From the NCBI GenBank assembly GCA_035561075.1, contig DATMYF010000013.1, positions 1 through 64,000 on the forward strand: a DNA stretch of 64,000 nt, given 5' to 3'. The notes beneath the pieces were generated by a model. It saw nothing but the letters and a program-made list of their open reading frames with translations. It searched no databases and was not told the origin of the DNA. This DNA is from JAMCRM01 sp035561075. GTDB taxonomy: Bacteria; Acidobacteriota; Terriglobia; Bryobacterales; Bryobacteraceae. Every line of letters starts with the position of its first letter. The stretch's first letter is position 1. A program made the position numbers and the translations under genes. This document shows, piece after piece, positions 8,327-18,065 of this stretch.

Positions 8327-10333
8327 CTACCAGACCCGGCAGGCCTCTTCCCTCACCATCGGCTGACCCTGGGTGCAGCCGAAGGCCTTCTGAAATTCCG
8401 GCATGCTCGAAACCACCCCGTTGACGCGCCACTTGCCGGGTGAGTGCGGATCCGTCACCGCCTGACGCCGCGCAAATTCTTCGGTGCGGTTCTGGCACCA
8501 CACCTGCGCCCATCCCAGGAAGAAGCGCTGTTCCGGGGAGAAGCCATCGATCTTCGCCGCGGGCTTGCCTGACAACGTCGAAAGCAGCGCCATGTATGCT
8601 ACGCGCACGCCGCCGCCATCGGCTGCATTCTCCCCGAGCGTAAGCTTTCCGTTCAGCTTTACACCGGGTGCGCCTTCATAACCCGCATACTGCCGCACAA
8701 AGCACTCGGCGCGCTTCTCGAACTCGCGCGCATCCTCGGCGGTCCACCAGTCGCTGAGATTACCCTGCGCGTCGAACTTGCGCCCCTGATCGTCGAAACC
8801 ATGGGTCAGCTCGTGCCCGATGATGGCCCCGATGGCGCCGAAATTCACGGCATCGTCCATAGAGCGGTCAAAGAACGGCGGCTGCAGGATGCCCGCTGGA
8901 AAATTGATATTGTTCTGCGATGGCGAGTAATAAGCGTTGACGGTGGGGGGCGTCATGCCCCATTCCTTCGGGTCCGTGGCAGTCCCGATCTTGGCGACGC
9001 GGCGGTTCCAGGCGAACTCCCCGGCGCGGACGGAGTTGCCGACCACATCGTCGCGCGTGATGGCCACCGAGGAGTAGTCCCGCCACTTCTCCGGGTAGCC
9101 GATCTTGTTGGTGATCGCGTGCAACTTGGCGGCGGCCCGTTTCCTGGTGGCTGGGGTCATCCAGGGCAGCTCTTCGATGTCCTTTGCCAGGGCCTGTTCG
9201 AGCGCCTCCACCATCTTCAGGGTGCGGGTCTTGCCGTCCGCACCAAAGGTGCGCTCGACATACTTCTGCCCGAGGGCCTCCCCAAGTTCGCCGTCCACTG
9301 CGGCCACGCAGCGCTTCCAGCGCGGGCGCAACTCCCGCATTCCCAGCAGGCGCTTGCCGAAGAAATCGAAATTTTCATTCACGAAGGCGGCGGGCAGGTT
9401 TTCCGCCTGCGAGTTCACCAGGTGCCACGTGAGGTACACCTTCCACTTATCGAGCGGCGTGCGGTTGAGCAGTTCGTCGAGGCCGCGAAAGAACGGCGGC
9501 ACCGCAATGTTGAGGGTGTCGAACGCGGGTGCGCCGGCCTCTGCGAAGTAGCGGTCCCAGGGGACCTCGGGCGCCAGCGACCCGAGCTCGTGACGCGTCA
9601 TCTTGTGGTAACGGCGGGCGGGGTCGCGCAGGGTGACGCGGTCGAGCGATGCCCTGGCCAGCCCGGTTTCGAGCTCCATCACCACCTGGGCTTTCGCGGC
9701 TGCATCCTCTGGCTTCTCGCCTAGCAGCGCGATCATGCGGCGCAGGTGCGTCTGGTAAGCCGCGCGCAGCTCGGTCGAACGGGCGTCATCCTTCAGGTAG
9801 TAGTCGCGGTCCGGCAGGCTCAGCCCCCCTTGGTCGACCCCCGCGATCATGCGCACCGAATCCTTCATGTCCGACATGGAGCCGAAGCGGAACAGGGCGG
9901 CCGCCCCGATGCGATGCAGCCGCGCCACCACGGCGGCGAACCCGGCGCGGTCTTTAATCGCGGCGATGCGCTCCAGGTCGGGTTTCAATGGCGCGATCCC
10001 GCGCTCCTCGACGGCGCGCTCATCCATGCAGGCGGCGTAATGGTCGCCGATCTTCTGCTCCACCGCGGATCGGCCGGCGCCGCCCGCCGCGGCCTTCTCC
10101 AGGATGTCCCGCAGGATGACGCGGTTCTGCTCCGCCACCTCGGCCATGCGGCCCCACACAGCGAGATCGGGCGGCACAGGGTTTTTCGCCATCCATGTGC
10201 CGCAGGCATACTGATAGAAATCCACGCACGGATTGGCACCCCGGTCCATGTGGGCGGCATCGAAGCGCGGCGGAGTCTGGGCAAGCAGCATCGCGCCGCA
10301 GGAAAGAGCAATCAGAAGGAAGCGGACAGGCAT
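8327..10333 (-). CDS. M13 family (neprilysin-like) metallopeptidase, secreted
   Basis: Zinc endopeptidases of the PepO/neprilysin family cleave small peptides. This 668-residue protein has a signal peptide, the substrate-binding stretch VNAYYSPSQNNINFPAGI, the zinc motif HELTH (within IIGHELTHGFDDQ), the third-ligand motif ENAADGGG, and the typical C-terminal CRVW. Length and domain order match the family. Export indicates action outside the cytoplasmic membrane. It is followed closely by the Sel1-repeat gene. Confidence 0.95.
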   Translation of the reverse strand: MPVRFLLIALSCGAMLLAQTPPRFDAAHMDRGANPCVDFYQYACGTWMAKNPVPPDLAVWGRMAEVAEQNRVILRDILEKAAAGGAGRSAVEQKIGDHYAACMDERAVEERGIAPLKPDLERIAAIKDRAGFAAVVARLHRIGAAALFRFGSMSDMKDSVRMIAGVDQGGLSLPDRDYYLKDDARSTELRAAYQTHLRRMIALLGEKPEDAAAKAQVVMELETGLARASLDRVTLRDPARRYHKMTRHELGSLAPEVPWDRYFAEAGAPAFDTLNIAVPPFFRGLDELLNRTPLDKWKVYLTWHLVNSQAENLPAAFVNENFDFFGKRLLGMRELRPRWKRCVAAVDGELGEALGQKYVERTFGADGKTRTLKMVEALEQALAKDIEELPWMTPATRKRAAAKLHAITNKIGYPEKWRDYSSVAITRDDVVGNSVRAGEFAWNRRVAKIGTATDPKEWGMTPPTVNAYYSPSQNNINFPAGILQPPFFDRSMDDAVNFGAIGAIIGHELTHGFDDQGRKFDAQGNLSDWWTAEDAREFEKRAECFVRQYAGYEGAPGVKLNGKLTLGENAADGGGVRVAYMALLSTLSGKPAAKIDGFSPEQRFFLGWAQVWCQNRTEEFARRQAVTDPHSPGKWRVNGVVSSMPEFQKAFGCTQGQPMVREEACRVW

Positions 10334-10931
10334 ACGGAAGCCCGATTATAACAGCGGGCCGCGGCCGCGCTTCAGACGACGCCGGCGCCCAGCAGTCGCT
10401 TCGGCTCCTTAGGGCTTCGCCCAAAACCTTGGTTGGGCAGAAGGTGAATCAGCGGATGGGCTAAGCCGAACGGGCCGACCGCCAGCCGTTCGATACGGCA
10501 TGACATTTGGCCATTCTCATCTCGTTGCCAGCGCAGGACCCGATCCAGTTGGCGAAACCGCTCGTCCAAGGCAGGGGTGACGCGATAACAGCGGTCCCGA
10601 ATACCTTGCCCCCGATAACTCCGACGTCATCGGCGAAGCCGTCCTTGATAACTAGGGTCTGTTGACGCAGTTGGGTATCGCCGACCTCGAGCGTAACTCG
10701 GGCACGGTGGTCGGGCCGAAGAGAGCCATCAATGGGCCAGCGCTACGGCCTTGCAAATGTCGGTTTAAAGCCCATGATAGCGGCCCGTTTTCGGCCGACA
10801 TAGATCTGCGCGCCTCCGCTGTACCGACTTGGCACCATAGTGGCCTGGAGACACTGTCGCCAGCACAGTTCTCCGGCTAGGCATAAGTGGCTACATTCAA
10901 TCACTCACGTCACCCGGGGTCAACCGGCTAA
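10334..10931. other. 600-base gap without a supported gene
   Basis: This gap lies between the starts/ends of two minus-strand genes. Short open frames exist on both strands (for example 10372-10569 on the minus strand), but none has a recognisable domain, a convincing ribosome binding site or a neighbour to which it is coupled. It may contain a decayed gene. No terminator or riboswitch was recognised. Confidence 0.4.
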
Positions 10932-12887
10932 CTACCTGGCGCGTTCGAAGATGATACGCGAGAGATCGAAATCGCCGGCCTTCCCCACCAGCTTGAAGAA
11001 CACCGGATTCGCCCCCTCGGATAGATCTAGCACCCCTAACTGCCGGGGGCCGCTCACACGCCGCTCAGCGGAGTGGAGGTCCACCGGCTGACCGGTCGCC
11101 CGCTCATCCCGGAATAACTGCACGGTGGCCGCCGACGGGCCCTCTACCGCATCAATCGAGACGTTGTACCGGCCGGCCGATGGCATCTCGCAGAGAAACG
11201 CTACATAGGCGGGGCCGAAAGCATCCGGCCCGGATGCTTTGAACGCGAGGAAGCTCACGCGCTTCCCGCCAACCGTCTCGGACTTGTTCTCGACGCTCGC
11301 GTTCTGCCAGGACATCGCGTAAACCGGCACGTCCCGGCCGGGCGAAAATACGATCCGTTCCGGGTCGATCACCTTGCGGTCCTGGGCGGTTAGGGCGGGC
11401 GCCGGAGCCGGCCGGCTATCGGTATAGAAGAACGTGACCGCGGCGTAATCGGTGGAAACGGCATTGTCCGTCGGACCATGCTCGATGGTGAGCCGCATGC
11501 TCTTGCGGTAGGGGTAGGCATCGCCGAGCAGGAAGCGATAGCCGCCCGTGCGTGCGAGCGCCTGGCTATAATCGAGCGCTCCGCTTAGCGGGAGCGACAC
11601 ACGCCCCGCCCAGCGGCCCGGTACGGCGTACCATCCGCCATTGAAGAAATCCTCGGAACCCGTGCCATGCGCCGCCAGTTCGCCGTCGATGGTGGCCTGA
11701 TCGTCACCCTCGAAAAAGCTCGTATCACCCGGCTCAAACCCCTGGCCCTGCAGGACTACCCCGACCACATGGCCGCGTCCCTTAACGTCGAGCAACGTAA
11801 ACGCCGCGCCCTTCCTGGTTGGGTTCTCGCGCCGCCAGATGGCGTGCAGCTTGCCCTCCCCGGCGTCCCGCGGCACGGGAGCGGTGAGAACCTCGGCCTC
11901 CACCGCCAGCGGCTGGCCGGAACTGTCGAGTGACTGCAACTCAATCCGCGCCGACCGGTCGAATGGCATCGGCAGATACAGGTAGTTCATGCCGGCGCTC
12001 GTGCCCATCAGCAGCGACCGGACCGCAGGTTGTCCCCACCCGTAACCGAAAAGGTCGCCCGCCGGGACGACCACGGATGGCTCCGTTTCGCCATCCCAGA
12101 ATATCTTCAGCAGCGTCGCCCGATCCTTCCCGGCCAACGCCCGCGCAGGCCCGAGCCGCAACCCCACGATCCGCCCCGGCCGGCTGGTCTCGAAGAGCGT
12201 GACTGATCCGCCCGACGCCAGCGTCTTTGCCGCGCGGTGTGTCTCAATTTTCGCGCCCGCCGGCGCCACCCAGCGGGTGATGTCGCCTCCCGCCGAGCCA
12301 AGCAGTTCCGCGGCGCGTTTCAACTCGCTCGCGTAGGCGCCCGTTTCGGATGCCTCAAAAGTCGTGATTCCCGCGGCCTCCGGATATATGGCGTAATTCA
12401 CTTGATAAAACTGGAATTTTTCGGCCTTCACCACCAGCTTGAAGGACGTCCGGAACGGCAGCGGTGCATAGGCGTAGAAGCCACCGCCGCCCACGCCCGC
12501 GACGGGGCTGAGAAACGGGAACCGTGTGCCCAGGAAGATCTCCCGGACAGTGGTACGGATCCGCGGCGCGGATTCCCCATCGAAGTAGAATTCCGCCACG
12601 TCGTCCGTGGGAGTCGGGGTCCAGATGCGGTAAACCACTCCCGGCCCCTTGAGGTCCGCCAGCACCAGCCCGCCGGGCTCCTTGCGAATGAAGGAGTACT
12701 TGCCGGAGAAGCCGTCGTCATTGCCTCCGCTGCGGTCGTAGCTCGATACCATTCCGACCCGCACCGAGCTGCGGTACCGCGCCAGCAGGTCGAGGCGGTA
12801 GACACCCCAGGTCTCCGCAATCTCCGCCCGCATCCCGACCGCTGCGAGCAGCGCCATTCCCAGAAGCAGCGCGCGTTGCTTGTGCAT
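10932..12887 (-). CDS. secreted GH172 (DUF2961) glycoside hydrolase
   Basis: This 651-residue protein has a signal peptide (MHKQRALLLGMALLAAVGMRA) and the DUF2961 core. SSYDRSGGNDDGFSGKYSF lies near the N-terminus, with GPGVVYRIWTPTP after it and HGTGSEDFFNGGWYA in the second half, the most conserved family segment. GH172 members characterised so far act on arabinofuranose or fructofuranose linkages. The exact substrate here is unknown. The C-terminal 150 residues look like a beta-sandwich carbohydrate-binding region. It stands alone on the minus strand. Confidence 0.85.
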   Translation of the reverse strand: MHKQRALLLGMALLAAVGMRAEIAETWGVYRLDLLARYRSSVRVGMVSSYDRSGGNDDGFSGKYSFIRKEPGGLVLADLKGPGVVYRIWTPTPTDDVAEFYFDGESAPRIRTTVREIFLGTRFPFLSPVAGVGGGGFYAYAPLPFRTSFKLVVKAEKFQFYQVNYAIYPEAAGITTFEASETGAYASELKRAAELLGSAGGDITRWVAPAGAKIETHRAAKTLASGGSVTLFETSRPGRIVGLRLGPARALAGKDRATLLKIFWDGETEPSVVVPAGDLFGYGWGQPAVRSLLMGTSAGMNYLYLPMPFDRSARIELQSLDSSGQPLAVEAEVLTAPVPRDAGEGKLHAIWRRENPTRKGAAFTLLDVKGRGHVVGVVLQGQGFEPGDTSFFEGDDQATIDGELAAHGTGSEDFFNGGWYAVPGRWAGRVSLPLSGALDYSQALARTGGYRFLLGDAYPYRKSMRLTIEHGPTDNAVSTDYAAVTFFYTDSRPAPAPALTAQDRKVIDPERIVFSPGRDVPVYAMSWQNASVENKSETVGGKRVSFLAFKASGPDAFGPAYVAFLCEMPSAGRYNVSIDAVEGPSAATVQLFRDERATGQPVDLHSAERRVSGPRQLGVLDLSEGANPVFFKLVGKAGDFDLSRIIFERAR

Positions 12888-12951
12888 TCAGATGCTAACG
12901 TAGCGTGGGGCGGCACGCCGCCGCAAATGCCGCCCCCCGCCTGGCACCCGG

Positions 12952-15216
12952 CTATCGCCCGTCAAACGGCGCGCAATACCGCACGGCGGGCATTTCAGCC
13001 AGCGCCTTCAGCTTGTCCGCCGCGATGCGTCCGGTAACGATCGTGCCGGTCTTCGGCCGCGCCGTGATCTCAAACCCCAGCTTCTGGAGCGCCGCGAGTG
13101 TCGCCGCGGAAGTATCCGCCAGATAAACCTGCACCCTCACTTTCCCCGGATTCGCCGAGCCCCGCGCAGCTTCGTATAGGCGGATCAGGGACGGCGCCAG
13201 CTTCACCTGCAACGGGTTCGGCGCCGGAGCGGGAACCGCGCGATCGTACACGGTCTTCCGTTGGACGGCCATCTCGCTGGTCGCCATTATGCCGCCGGCG
13301 ACTCCTCCACCCATCGCTGCCCCGCGGAACCTCATCGCCATCGCCGGCTGCGATTCCGAGCCAAAGACCCCCTCGTAGCTCATACCCTCCGGCATCTCGA
13401 CCGGCACTTCTACCCTGCGCGGTTCCCCGCCCTCGATTACCGTGGTTTCCTCAACGGCGACGAAGGACGTGAACTGCGTCATCAGCCGGTAATCGAGCCC
13501 GAGCTGCGTGATCTCCTCTTTGCGGTCCCCCGCGTTGGCCATCAGTTCGCCGATGCGCCGGCGCGCCCACAGGCTTGCGAGCACGTCGTGGCGTGGTTCT
13601 GCGGCCGGCAGGTTCACCCGGATCTCGCGCGAGAACTCGCGCCCGGCCATGCGGCCGCGCAGCCGCACCACACCGCTCGCCGGACCGGTGTAGCGACCCG
13701 AGATCACCAGCGGCTTGGCGGCGAACAGGTCGGGGATGCGTTGCGGCAAGGTGTCCGCCACCGGTAGCCCGCCCCAGTCGATCGAGATATCCGTGAGCAG
13801 CGGGCTCTGCACGCGTTCGTGGAAGCGGCGCGCGGCGGCCGAGCCGTCCTGGTTGAGCATCACGTATTCCACCTCGCCGCGCCCGTAGCGCGCCATGTTG
13901 TCGAGCAGGTAGCGGTTCACCGAGTTGCCAATGCCGAACGAGAACACGCGCGCCCGCTGGTGGTTCTGCACTTCCCTGATGATCTCCTGGTCATTGCCTA
14001 CGTGGCCGTCGGTCATGAAGCAGACCACGCGCACGCGACCCGTATCGGGACCTTCAAGGGCGGCGCGGATCGCCTTCATCATCTCGGTGCCGCCGGAGCC
14101 GCTGCGCGACGCCAGGAATTCCTGCGCCCGCGCCAGGTTCTCCGCGGTAGCCGCCACGGGCGCCGGGAACAACACTTGGGTGTCGCCCGAAAACGTGATC
14201 AGGTTGAACGTGTCCCGCGGATGCAGGCCGTCGAGCGCCAGCCGCATGGTCTCCTTGGCCTTCTCTATTGGAAAGCCCATCATCGACCCGGAGGTGTCCA
14301 GCACGAAGACCAACTCCTTGGGAGTGATCTCGGCCACCGGCACGCGCTCCGGTGGTTGCAGCAACAGGGTGAAGAAGCCGCCGCGCGCGCCGTAATGCGT
14401 GAGGACGGCATCCTCCACGCGCCGCCCCGCCACGTCGTAGCGCAGCAGGAAATCCTTATTGGGGATGGTCGCCTGGTCCTTGAGCTTCACCACCGCGCGA
14501 CGGGCATCCGGGCGGGCGATCTCCACCTCGTGGCTGGAGGAAGCGACGGCGTCTATGGATACGCCGGCGTCGAGCGCAATTTCCATCGAGATATCATGCC
14601 CGGCGCGCGTCCCAGGAGGCGTTACCGGCGGGGTGATGCGGGATGCGTCCGTACCCGCCGGGACGTAGCGCGGCCCCACCACCATCGGGAAGGTGAACTG
14701 GTAGGCGCCGTCCTCATACTCCATGGTTTCCACATAGCTGATCGTGATCTTCACGGTAGCCCCCGGCGCGATGTTGGCAACCGCCTGGGTGAAGATGTTG
14801 GGCCGCTCCTGGTCCAGCAACCCCGCGACTTTGCCCGCCTTCCGCGCGGATTCGTAGATGGCGCGCGCTTCCTCCCGGCGCTTGATCTTGCCGCGCACTA
14901 CGCGGTCTCCCACGAGCATGGTCATGTCGTCAACGGCGGCATCGTGGGGCAGCGGAAACGTGTAGACGGCCTCGATCTTATCGCGGTACGGGTTCTGGAA
15001 TTCCTGGGCGACGGTGACGCGGGAGAGCGGCCCGCTAATCTCCGCCTTCACGCTGGTGTGCTTGAGTGGACAGGCGCCCAGCGGGTCTCCGCGAGGGTCG
15101 ATGCTGGTGAGGGAACCCGACGTTACGGTTTTAGCGGCAACCGGCCGGGCCGAAAAGAGGGCGAGGAGGCCCGCCGCGGAGGTGGCGGCGAGCAGAATGG
15201 CGGCTTTGGTTCGCAT
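12952..15216 (-). CDS. VIT and von Willebrand A domain protein, exported
   Basis: This 754-residue protein has a signal peptide. Next comes a VIT domain (residues about 40-165; EAVYTFPLPHDAAVDDMTM is typical). A VWA domain (about 315-480) follows with an intact metal-binding MIDAS motif DTSGSMMGFPIEKAK. The architecture resembles inter-alpha-trypsin inhibitor heavy chains, and bacterial homologues are cell-surface or periplasmic with unknown ligands. The start has a strong ribosome binding site (AGGAGAT). A C-terminal segment (residues about 690-750) resembles a small regulatory alpha/beta fold. Confidence 0.88.
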   Translation of the reverse strand: MRTKAAILLAATSAAGLLALFSARPVAAKTVTSGSLTSIDPRGDPLGACPLKHTSVKAEISGPLSRVTVAQEFQNPYRDKIEAVYTFPLPHDAAVDDMTMLVGDRVVRGKIKRREEARAIYESARKAGKVAGLLDQERPNIFTQAVANIAPGATVKITISYVETMEYEDGAYQFTFPMVVGPRYVPAGTDASRITPPVTPPGTRAGHDISMEIALDAGVSIDAVASSSHEVEIARPDARRAVVKLKDQATIPNKDFLLRYDVAGRRVEDAVLTHYGARGGFFTLLLQPPERVPVAEITPKELVFVLDTSGSMMGFPIEKAKETMRLALDGLHPRDTFNLITFSGDTQVLFPAPVAATAENLARAQEFLASRSGSGGTEMMKAIRAALEGPDTGRVRVVCFMTDGHVGNDQEIIREVQNHQRARVFSFGIGNSVNRYLLDNMARYGRGEVEYVMLNQDGSAAARRFHERVQSPLLTDISIDWGGLPVADTLPQRIPDLFAAKPLVISGRYTGPASGVVRLRGRMAGREFSREIRVNLPAAEPRHDVLASLWARRRIGELMANAGDRKEEITQLGLDYRLMTQFTSFVAVEETTVIEGGEPRRVEVPVEMPEGMSYEGVFGSESQPAMAMRFRGAAMGGGVAGGIMATSEMAVQRKTVYDRAVPAPAPNPLQVKLAPSLIRLYEAARGSANPGKVRVQVYLADTSAATLAALQKLGFEITARPKTGTIVTGRIAADKLKALAEMPAVRYCAPFDGR

Positions 15217-15270
15217 GGCGATCTCCTACATGCGGGGAATGCCGCGTGCGAACAAAGCCTTTCAGTAAGT

Positions 15271-16611
15271 TCAGCGCCCGGCAGCCTGCGCCATGCTACG
15301 GTTGGCTACCGCCAGCCGGAATTTGCAGGTGGCGCAGTGTGGCGTGCGGTACTCGGAATCGCAGAGCGGACCCTCGGCGGGTACCGGCACTGTTTGACGG
15401 CGCAGACTGCGCACCAGCGCACCGATTCTGCCGGGCCGCTCTACCAGCACCGCCGCCGCGGCCGCCACGTACAGCACCGTGAAAACCGGGTGGATCTGCT
15501 GCGGCGCCAGGCCGAATGCCAGCGCCGGAGCCCAGCCCGCAAGCGTCGGCAGCAGCAGTTGACCCGCGAACAACCCGAACAGCAGCATCGCGCCGCCCAT
15601 CGACAGCCGCAACCCCGCCAGCAGCGCCACGCCCAGCAGCGACTGCGCCGCCGTCAGCATGATTTCCGACATCTGGAAGCCGCTCATGGGGATAGGTTGC
15701 GCCACCCCTCCGCTCGCTGCCGCGTACACCCCCGGGATCATCCCCACCAGCAGGGTCCACTGGTTCAGCTTGGCCGAAAGTAGGCTGCCCAGCGCCAGCC
15801 CCGCTTGGCCGCGCCAGGCGAACACCAGCGCCACCGTGAACTCGGGGGCTTCCGACGCTAATGGCGCGAGCCACTGCACCAGCAGAAACTCGTTAATCCC
15901 GAACGCCCGGCCGCTGCCCAGCAACCCTTCACAGAAGGGCGCCGCGTTGGCCAGGATCACGGTTCCCGCAAACAGGAACATGGCCGCGGTCGCCAAGCGT
16001 CGGTGCGTCGTGGGGAGTTTCGCCAGCAGCTCCGCCGGGCCCTCCACCTCGCACTCCGGGCAGTGCCGGCGCGCCGCCACCACCAGGTACCACCCGTAAA
16101 GCGCCAGGAAGGCCACACCGTCGTACCATGCCAGCGACCCTTTAATCGGAATCAGGAACGCATACACGGTGGCCGCGCCCAAAAAGAGCAACTCCGTGCG
16201 GCGCTCTCGCTCGATACGCACCGGCCGCCGGAAACGGAACCAGTAGACCGCCACGATGAGGCCCCACGCCACCCCAATGAGCAGGCGGTTGGCGCCGGTC
16301 ATATTGGCGATGGCATACTGAGCATAGCCGCCCGCCGGGTTCTTCCCCGCCTGCCAGGTGAAGTACATATCCACCGAGTATTCGGGCAGCACCGCAATTA
16401 GCGCCACCACCGCCAGCGCCAGCGCTTGGGAAATGTCGGTTTGTGCCGCGTCGCAGGCCCATAGCAGCAGGAAAGAAGCCCCCAGGATGGCCGCACCAGC
16501 GGTGAGAGCCATCGCGGGAGCGCCCAGCGGGATACCCGCCAGACGCACAATGAGCCCGGGCGCCGTCACCAGGACGGCGAGCAAGATGGTCAAAACGTGT
16601 TTTTGTCGCAT
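15271..16611 (-). CDS. CaCA family cation exchanger, probable Mn2+/Ca2+ exporter
   Basis: This is an integral membrane protein of about 446 residues with two internally related Na/Ca-exchanger halves. Their alpha-repeats read VALIAVLPEYSVDMYFTW and APLASEAPEFTVALVFAW, carrying the acidic residues that bind the cation. I place the start at ATG 16611; an in-frame TTG at 16668 lies inside the riboswitch and cannot be the start. The C-terminal tail holds several cysteines (LCDSEYRTPHCATCKF). The manganese riboswitch upstream suggests that Mn2+ induces it and that it detoxifies Mn2+, possibly with Ca2+ as alternative substrate. Confidence 0.88.
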   Translation of the reverse strand: MRQKHVLTILLAVLVTAPGLIVRLAGIPLGAPAMALTAGAAILGASFLLLWACDAAQTDISQALALAVVALIAVLPEYSVDMYFTWQAGKNPAGGYAQYAIANMTGANRLLIGVAWGLIVAVYWFRFRRPVRIERERRTELLFLGAATVYAFLIPIKGSLAWYDGVAFLALYGWYLVVAARRHCPECEVEGPAELLAKLPTTHRRLATAAMFLFAGTVILANAAPFCEGLLGSGRAFGINEFLLVQWLAPLASEAPEFTVALVFAWRGQAGLALGSLLSAKLNQWTLLVGMIPGVYAAASGGVAQPIPMSGFQMSEIMLTAAQSLLGVALLAGLRLSMGGAMLLFGLFAGQLLLPTLAGWAPALAFGLAPQQIHPVFTVLYVAAAAAVLVERPGRIGALVRSLRRQTVPVPAEGPLCDSEYRTPHCATCKFRLAVANRSMAQAAGR

Positions 16612-16663
16612 TCGGTTCGGGTGCGTGGCGGGAAACCCGGTGGCCACGCGTGAATCACGCGCA

Positions 16664-16790
16664 GCCAAAGGTCTGACACCCGGTGGGGACCGGTCAGGCG
16701 GACCAGAAAACGCCCCCTTCCTCGGGACGCCTTCGAGATTGTTGACCCACCTGGGGCTGGCTTACGCCGGCTCTGCTACTCCCCTTTGGC
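16664..16790 (-). promoter_or_regulatory. yybP-ykoY (manganese) riboswitch
   Basis: On the minus strand the leader opens with GCCAAAGGGGAGTAGC (16790 down), the conserved 5' part of the yybP-ykoY aptamer. It continues through CAGGTGGGTCAACAATCTC (family GUCAACA segment) and ends with GACCTTTGGC. The GCCAAAGG at 16783-16790 pairs perfectly with CCTTTGGC at 16664-16671 to close P1. Directly downstream, CGCGTG-ATT-CACGCG forms a hairpin that could be the expression platform. This class binds Mn2+ and commonly precedes cation exporters, as it does here. Confidence 0.85.
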
Positions 16791-16840
16791 GAACAATTTC
16801 ATCCTAACATCCAGCTAAAGGGATCCGCAAATCGGACTTC

Positions 16841-16868
16841 TTGATTGGCACCTGATTAGCGTTATGCT
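16841..16868 (+). promoter_or_regulatory. candidate sigma-70 promoter for the Gfo/Idh/MocA gene
   Basis: TTGATT (16841-16846) and TATGCT (16863-16868) are separated by 16 bases and lie 21 bases before the ATG at 16890. The opposite strand of this short region must also hold the promoter of the riboswitch leader, so the two transcription units are divergent and may share regulatory sites. Confidence 0.45.
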
Positions 16869-16889
16869 GGTCTCCGTAGGAGACTCGTA

Positions 16890-18059
16890 ATGCAACAGGA
16901 CCGCAGAGGATTTCTCAAGGGGCTGGCGGCGGCCCCCTTGTTCGTACCCGCCGCGGCGCGGGGCGCCAATGACCGGCCCGCTTTCGGCATGATTGGGACC
17001 GGCAGCCGCGGCCAGTTCCTCCACACCACCTTCCAGAAACTCGGCGCTCCGTGCGTCGCCGTCTGCGACGTCTACGAGCCTTACCTCGAACGCGCGCGCG
17101 CGGATTCCCCGCAGGCCAAGCCCTACGTCAACTACCGCGACCTGCTTCAGCACAAAGGCATCGACTTCGTGGTGATCGGCACCCCGGACCATCACCATTG
17201 CCCCATGCTGCTCGACGCGCTCGCCGCCGGCAAGGACGTTTACATCGAGAAGCCCCTGTCGCTCAACATCGAAGAGAGCACCCGTATGGTGGAGGCCGCA
17301 CGCAAGTCCGACCGCATCATCCAGGTCGGAATGCACCGCCGCAGCATGCCGTTCGTCCACAAGGCCAAGGAACTGATCGATACCGGCATCCTGGGGCGCA
17401 TCGCCCTGGTGAAGCCCATGTGGAACTGGAATTTCCGCATGCCGCTCGACAATTCGCCCCTCCCCGGCAAGCTTGACTGGGACCTCTTTCAGGGCTCCGC
17501 GCCCCGCAAGCCGCTCCAGCCCAAGTTCTTCCGCTGGTGGCGCGGCTTCTGGGCCTATTCCGGCGGCAATATGACGGACCAGGGCACCCACCTGATGGAT
17601 GTCGTCCAGTGGATGACCAACTCCGGCCCGCCGCGCTCTGCCGTCTGCCAGGGGCAGATCGCCGGTGCCACCGAGGGCGAAGTGCCGGACGTTTTCTCGG
17701 CAGTCTTCGAATACCCCAACTTCCTCGCCACCTGGACCCTGAACTACACCAGTTCCTACGACTACGACTGGTCCATCCTCTTCCAGGGCGACAAAGCCTC
17801 CATGCTGCTCGACCGCACCGGCTACAAGGTTTTCAAGGACACCGGTCCTTCGCCGCAGCCCTGGCGGGACGGAAGGAAGCCGGAAATCACCGCCCAGGAG
17901 CCGGACCGCGACAGCGCCAGCGCGCACCAGCAGAATTTCCTCGATTGCATCCGCTCCCGTAAGCAGCCCAACTGCACGGTGGAGATCGCCGCGGCGGCCG
18001 TCGCCGGCCCGCACATGGCGAATCTCGCTTACCGGCAGGATAAGAAAATTCGCGCCTGA
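16890..18059 (+). CDS. Gfo/Idh/MocA family oxidoreductase, Tat-exported
   Basis: This is an NAD(P)-dependent sugar-type dehydrogenase of 389 residues. It starts with a twin-arginine leader (DRRGFLKGLAAAPLFVPAAA). The Rossmann motif follows (GMIGTGSRGQF), then VVIGTPDHHHC and YIEKPLSLNIEE, whose EKP contains the catalytic lysine of the family. The C-terminal half has the usual Gfo/Idh fold (GGNMTDQGTHLMDVVQW). Acidobacteria and Planctomycetes have many Tat-tagged members of unknown substrate. AGGAG precedes the ATG. The gene is convergent with the aldo/keto reductase gene. Confidence 0.92.
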   Translation: MQQDRRGFLKGLAAAPLFVPAAARGANDRPAFGMIGTGSRGQFLHTTFQKLGAPCVAVCDVYEPYLERARADSPQAKPYVNYRDLLQHKGIDFVVIGTPDHHHCPMLLDALAAGKDVYIEKPLSLNIEESTRMVEAARKSDRIIQVGMHRRSMPFVHKAKELIDTGILGRIALVKPMWNWNFRMPLDNSPLPGKLDWDLFQGSAPRKPLQPKFFRWWRGFWAYSGGNMTDQGTHLMDVVQWMTNSGPPRSAVCQGQIAGATEGEVPDVFSAVFEYPNFLATWTLNYTSSYDYDWSILFQGDKASMLLDRTGYKVFKDTGPSPQPWRDGRKPEITAQEPDRDSASAHQQNFLDCIRSRKQPNCTVEIAAAAVAGPHMANLAYRQDKKIRA

Positions 18060-18065
18060 CGCTCT

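Noticed and set aside
10372..10569. 65-residue open frame on the minus strand beginning MDERFRQLDRVLRWQRDENG
   Set aside because: No recognisable domain, no clear ribosome binding site and no coupling to a neighbour; it may be part of a decayed gene but cannot be supported.
13819..15783. 654-residue open frame on the plus strand
   Set aside because: Antisense shadow of the VIT-VWA and exchanger genes; residue composition is typical of a shadow frame rich in Arg, His and Gly.
16612..16668. TTG 16668 as start of the cation exchanger
   Set aside because: It lies in the 3' strand of the riboswitch P1 stem and adds residues without family resemblance.
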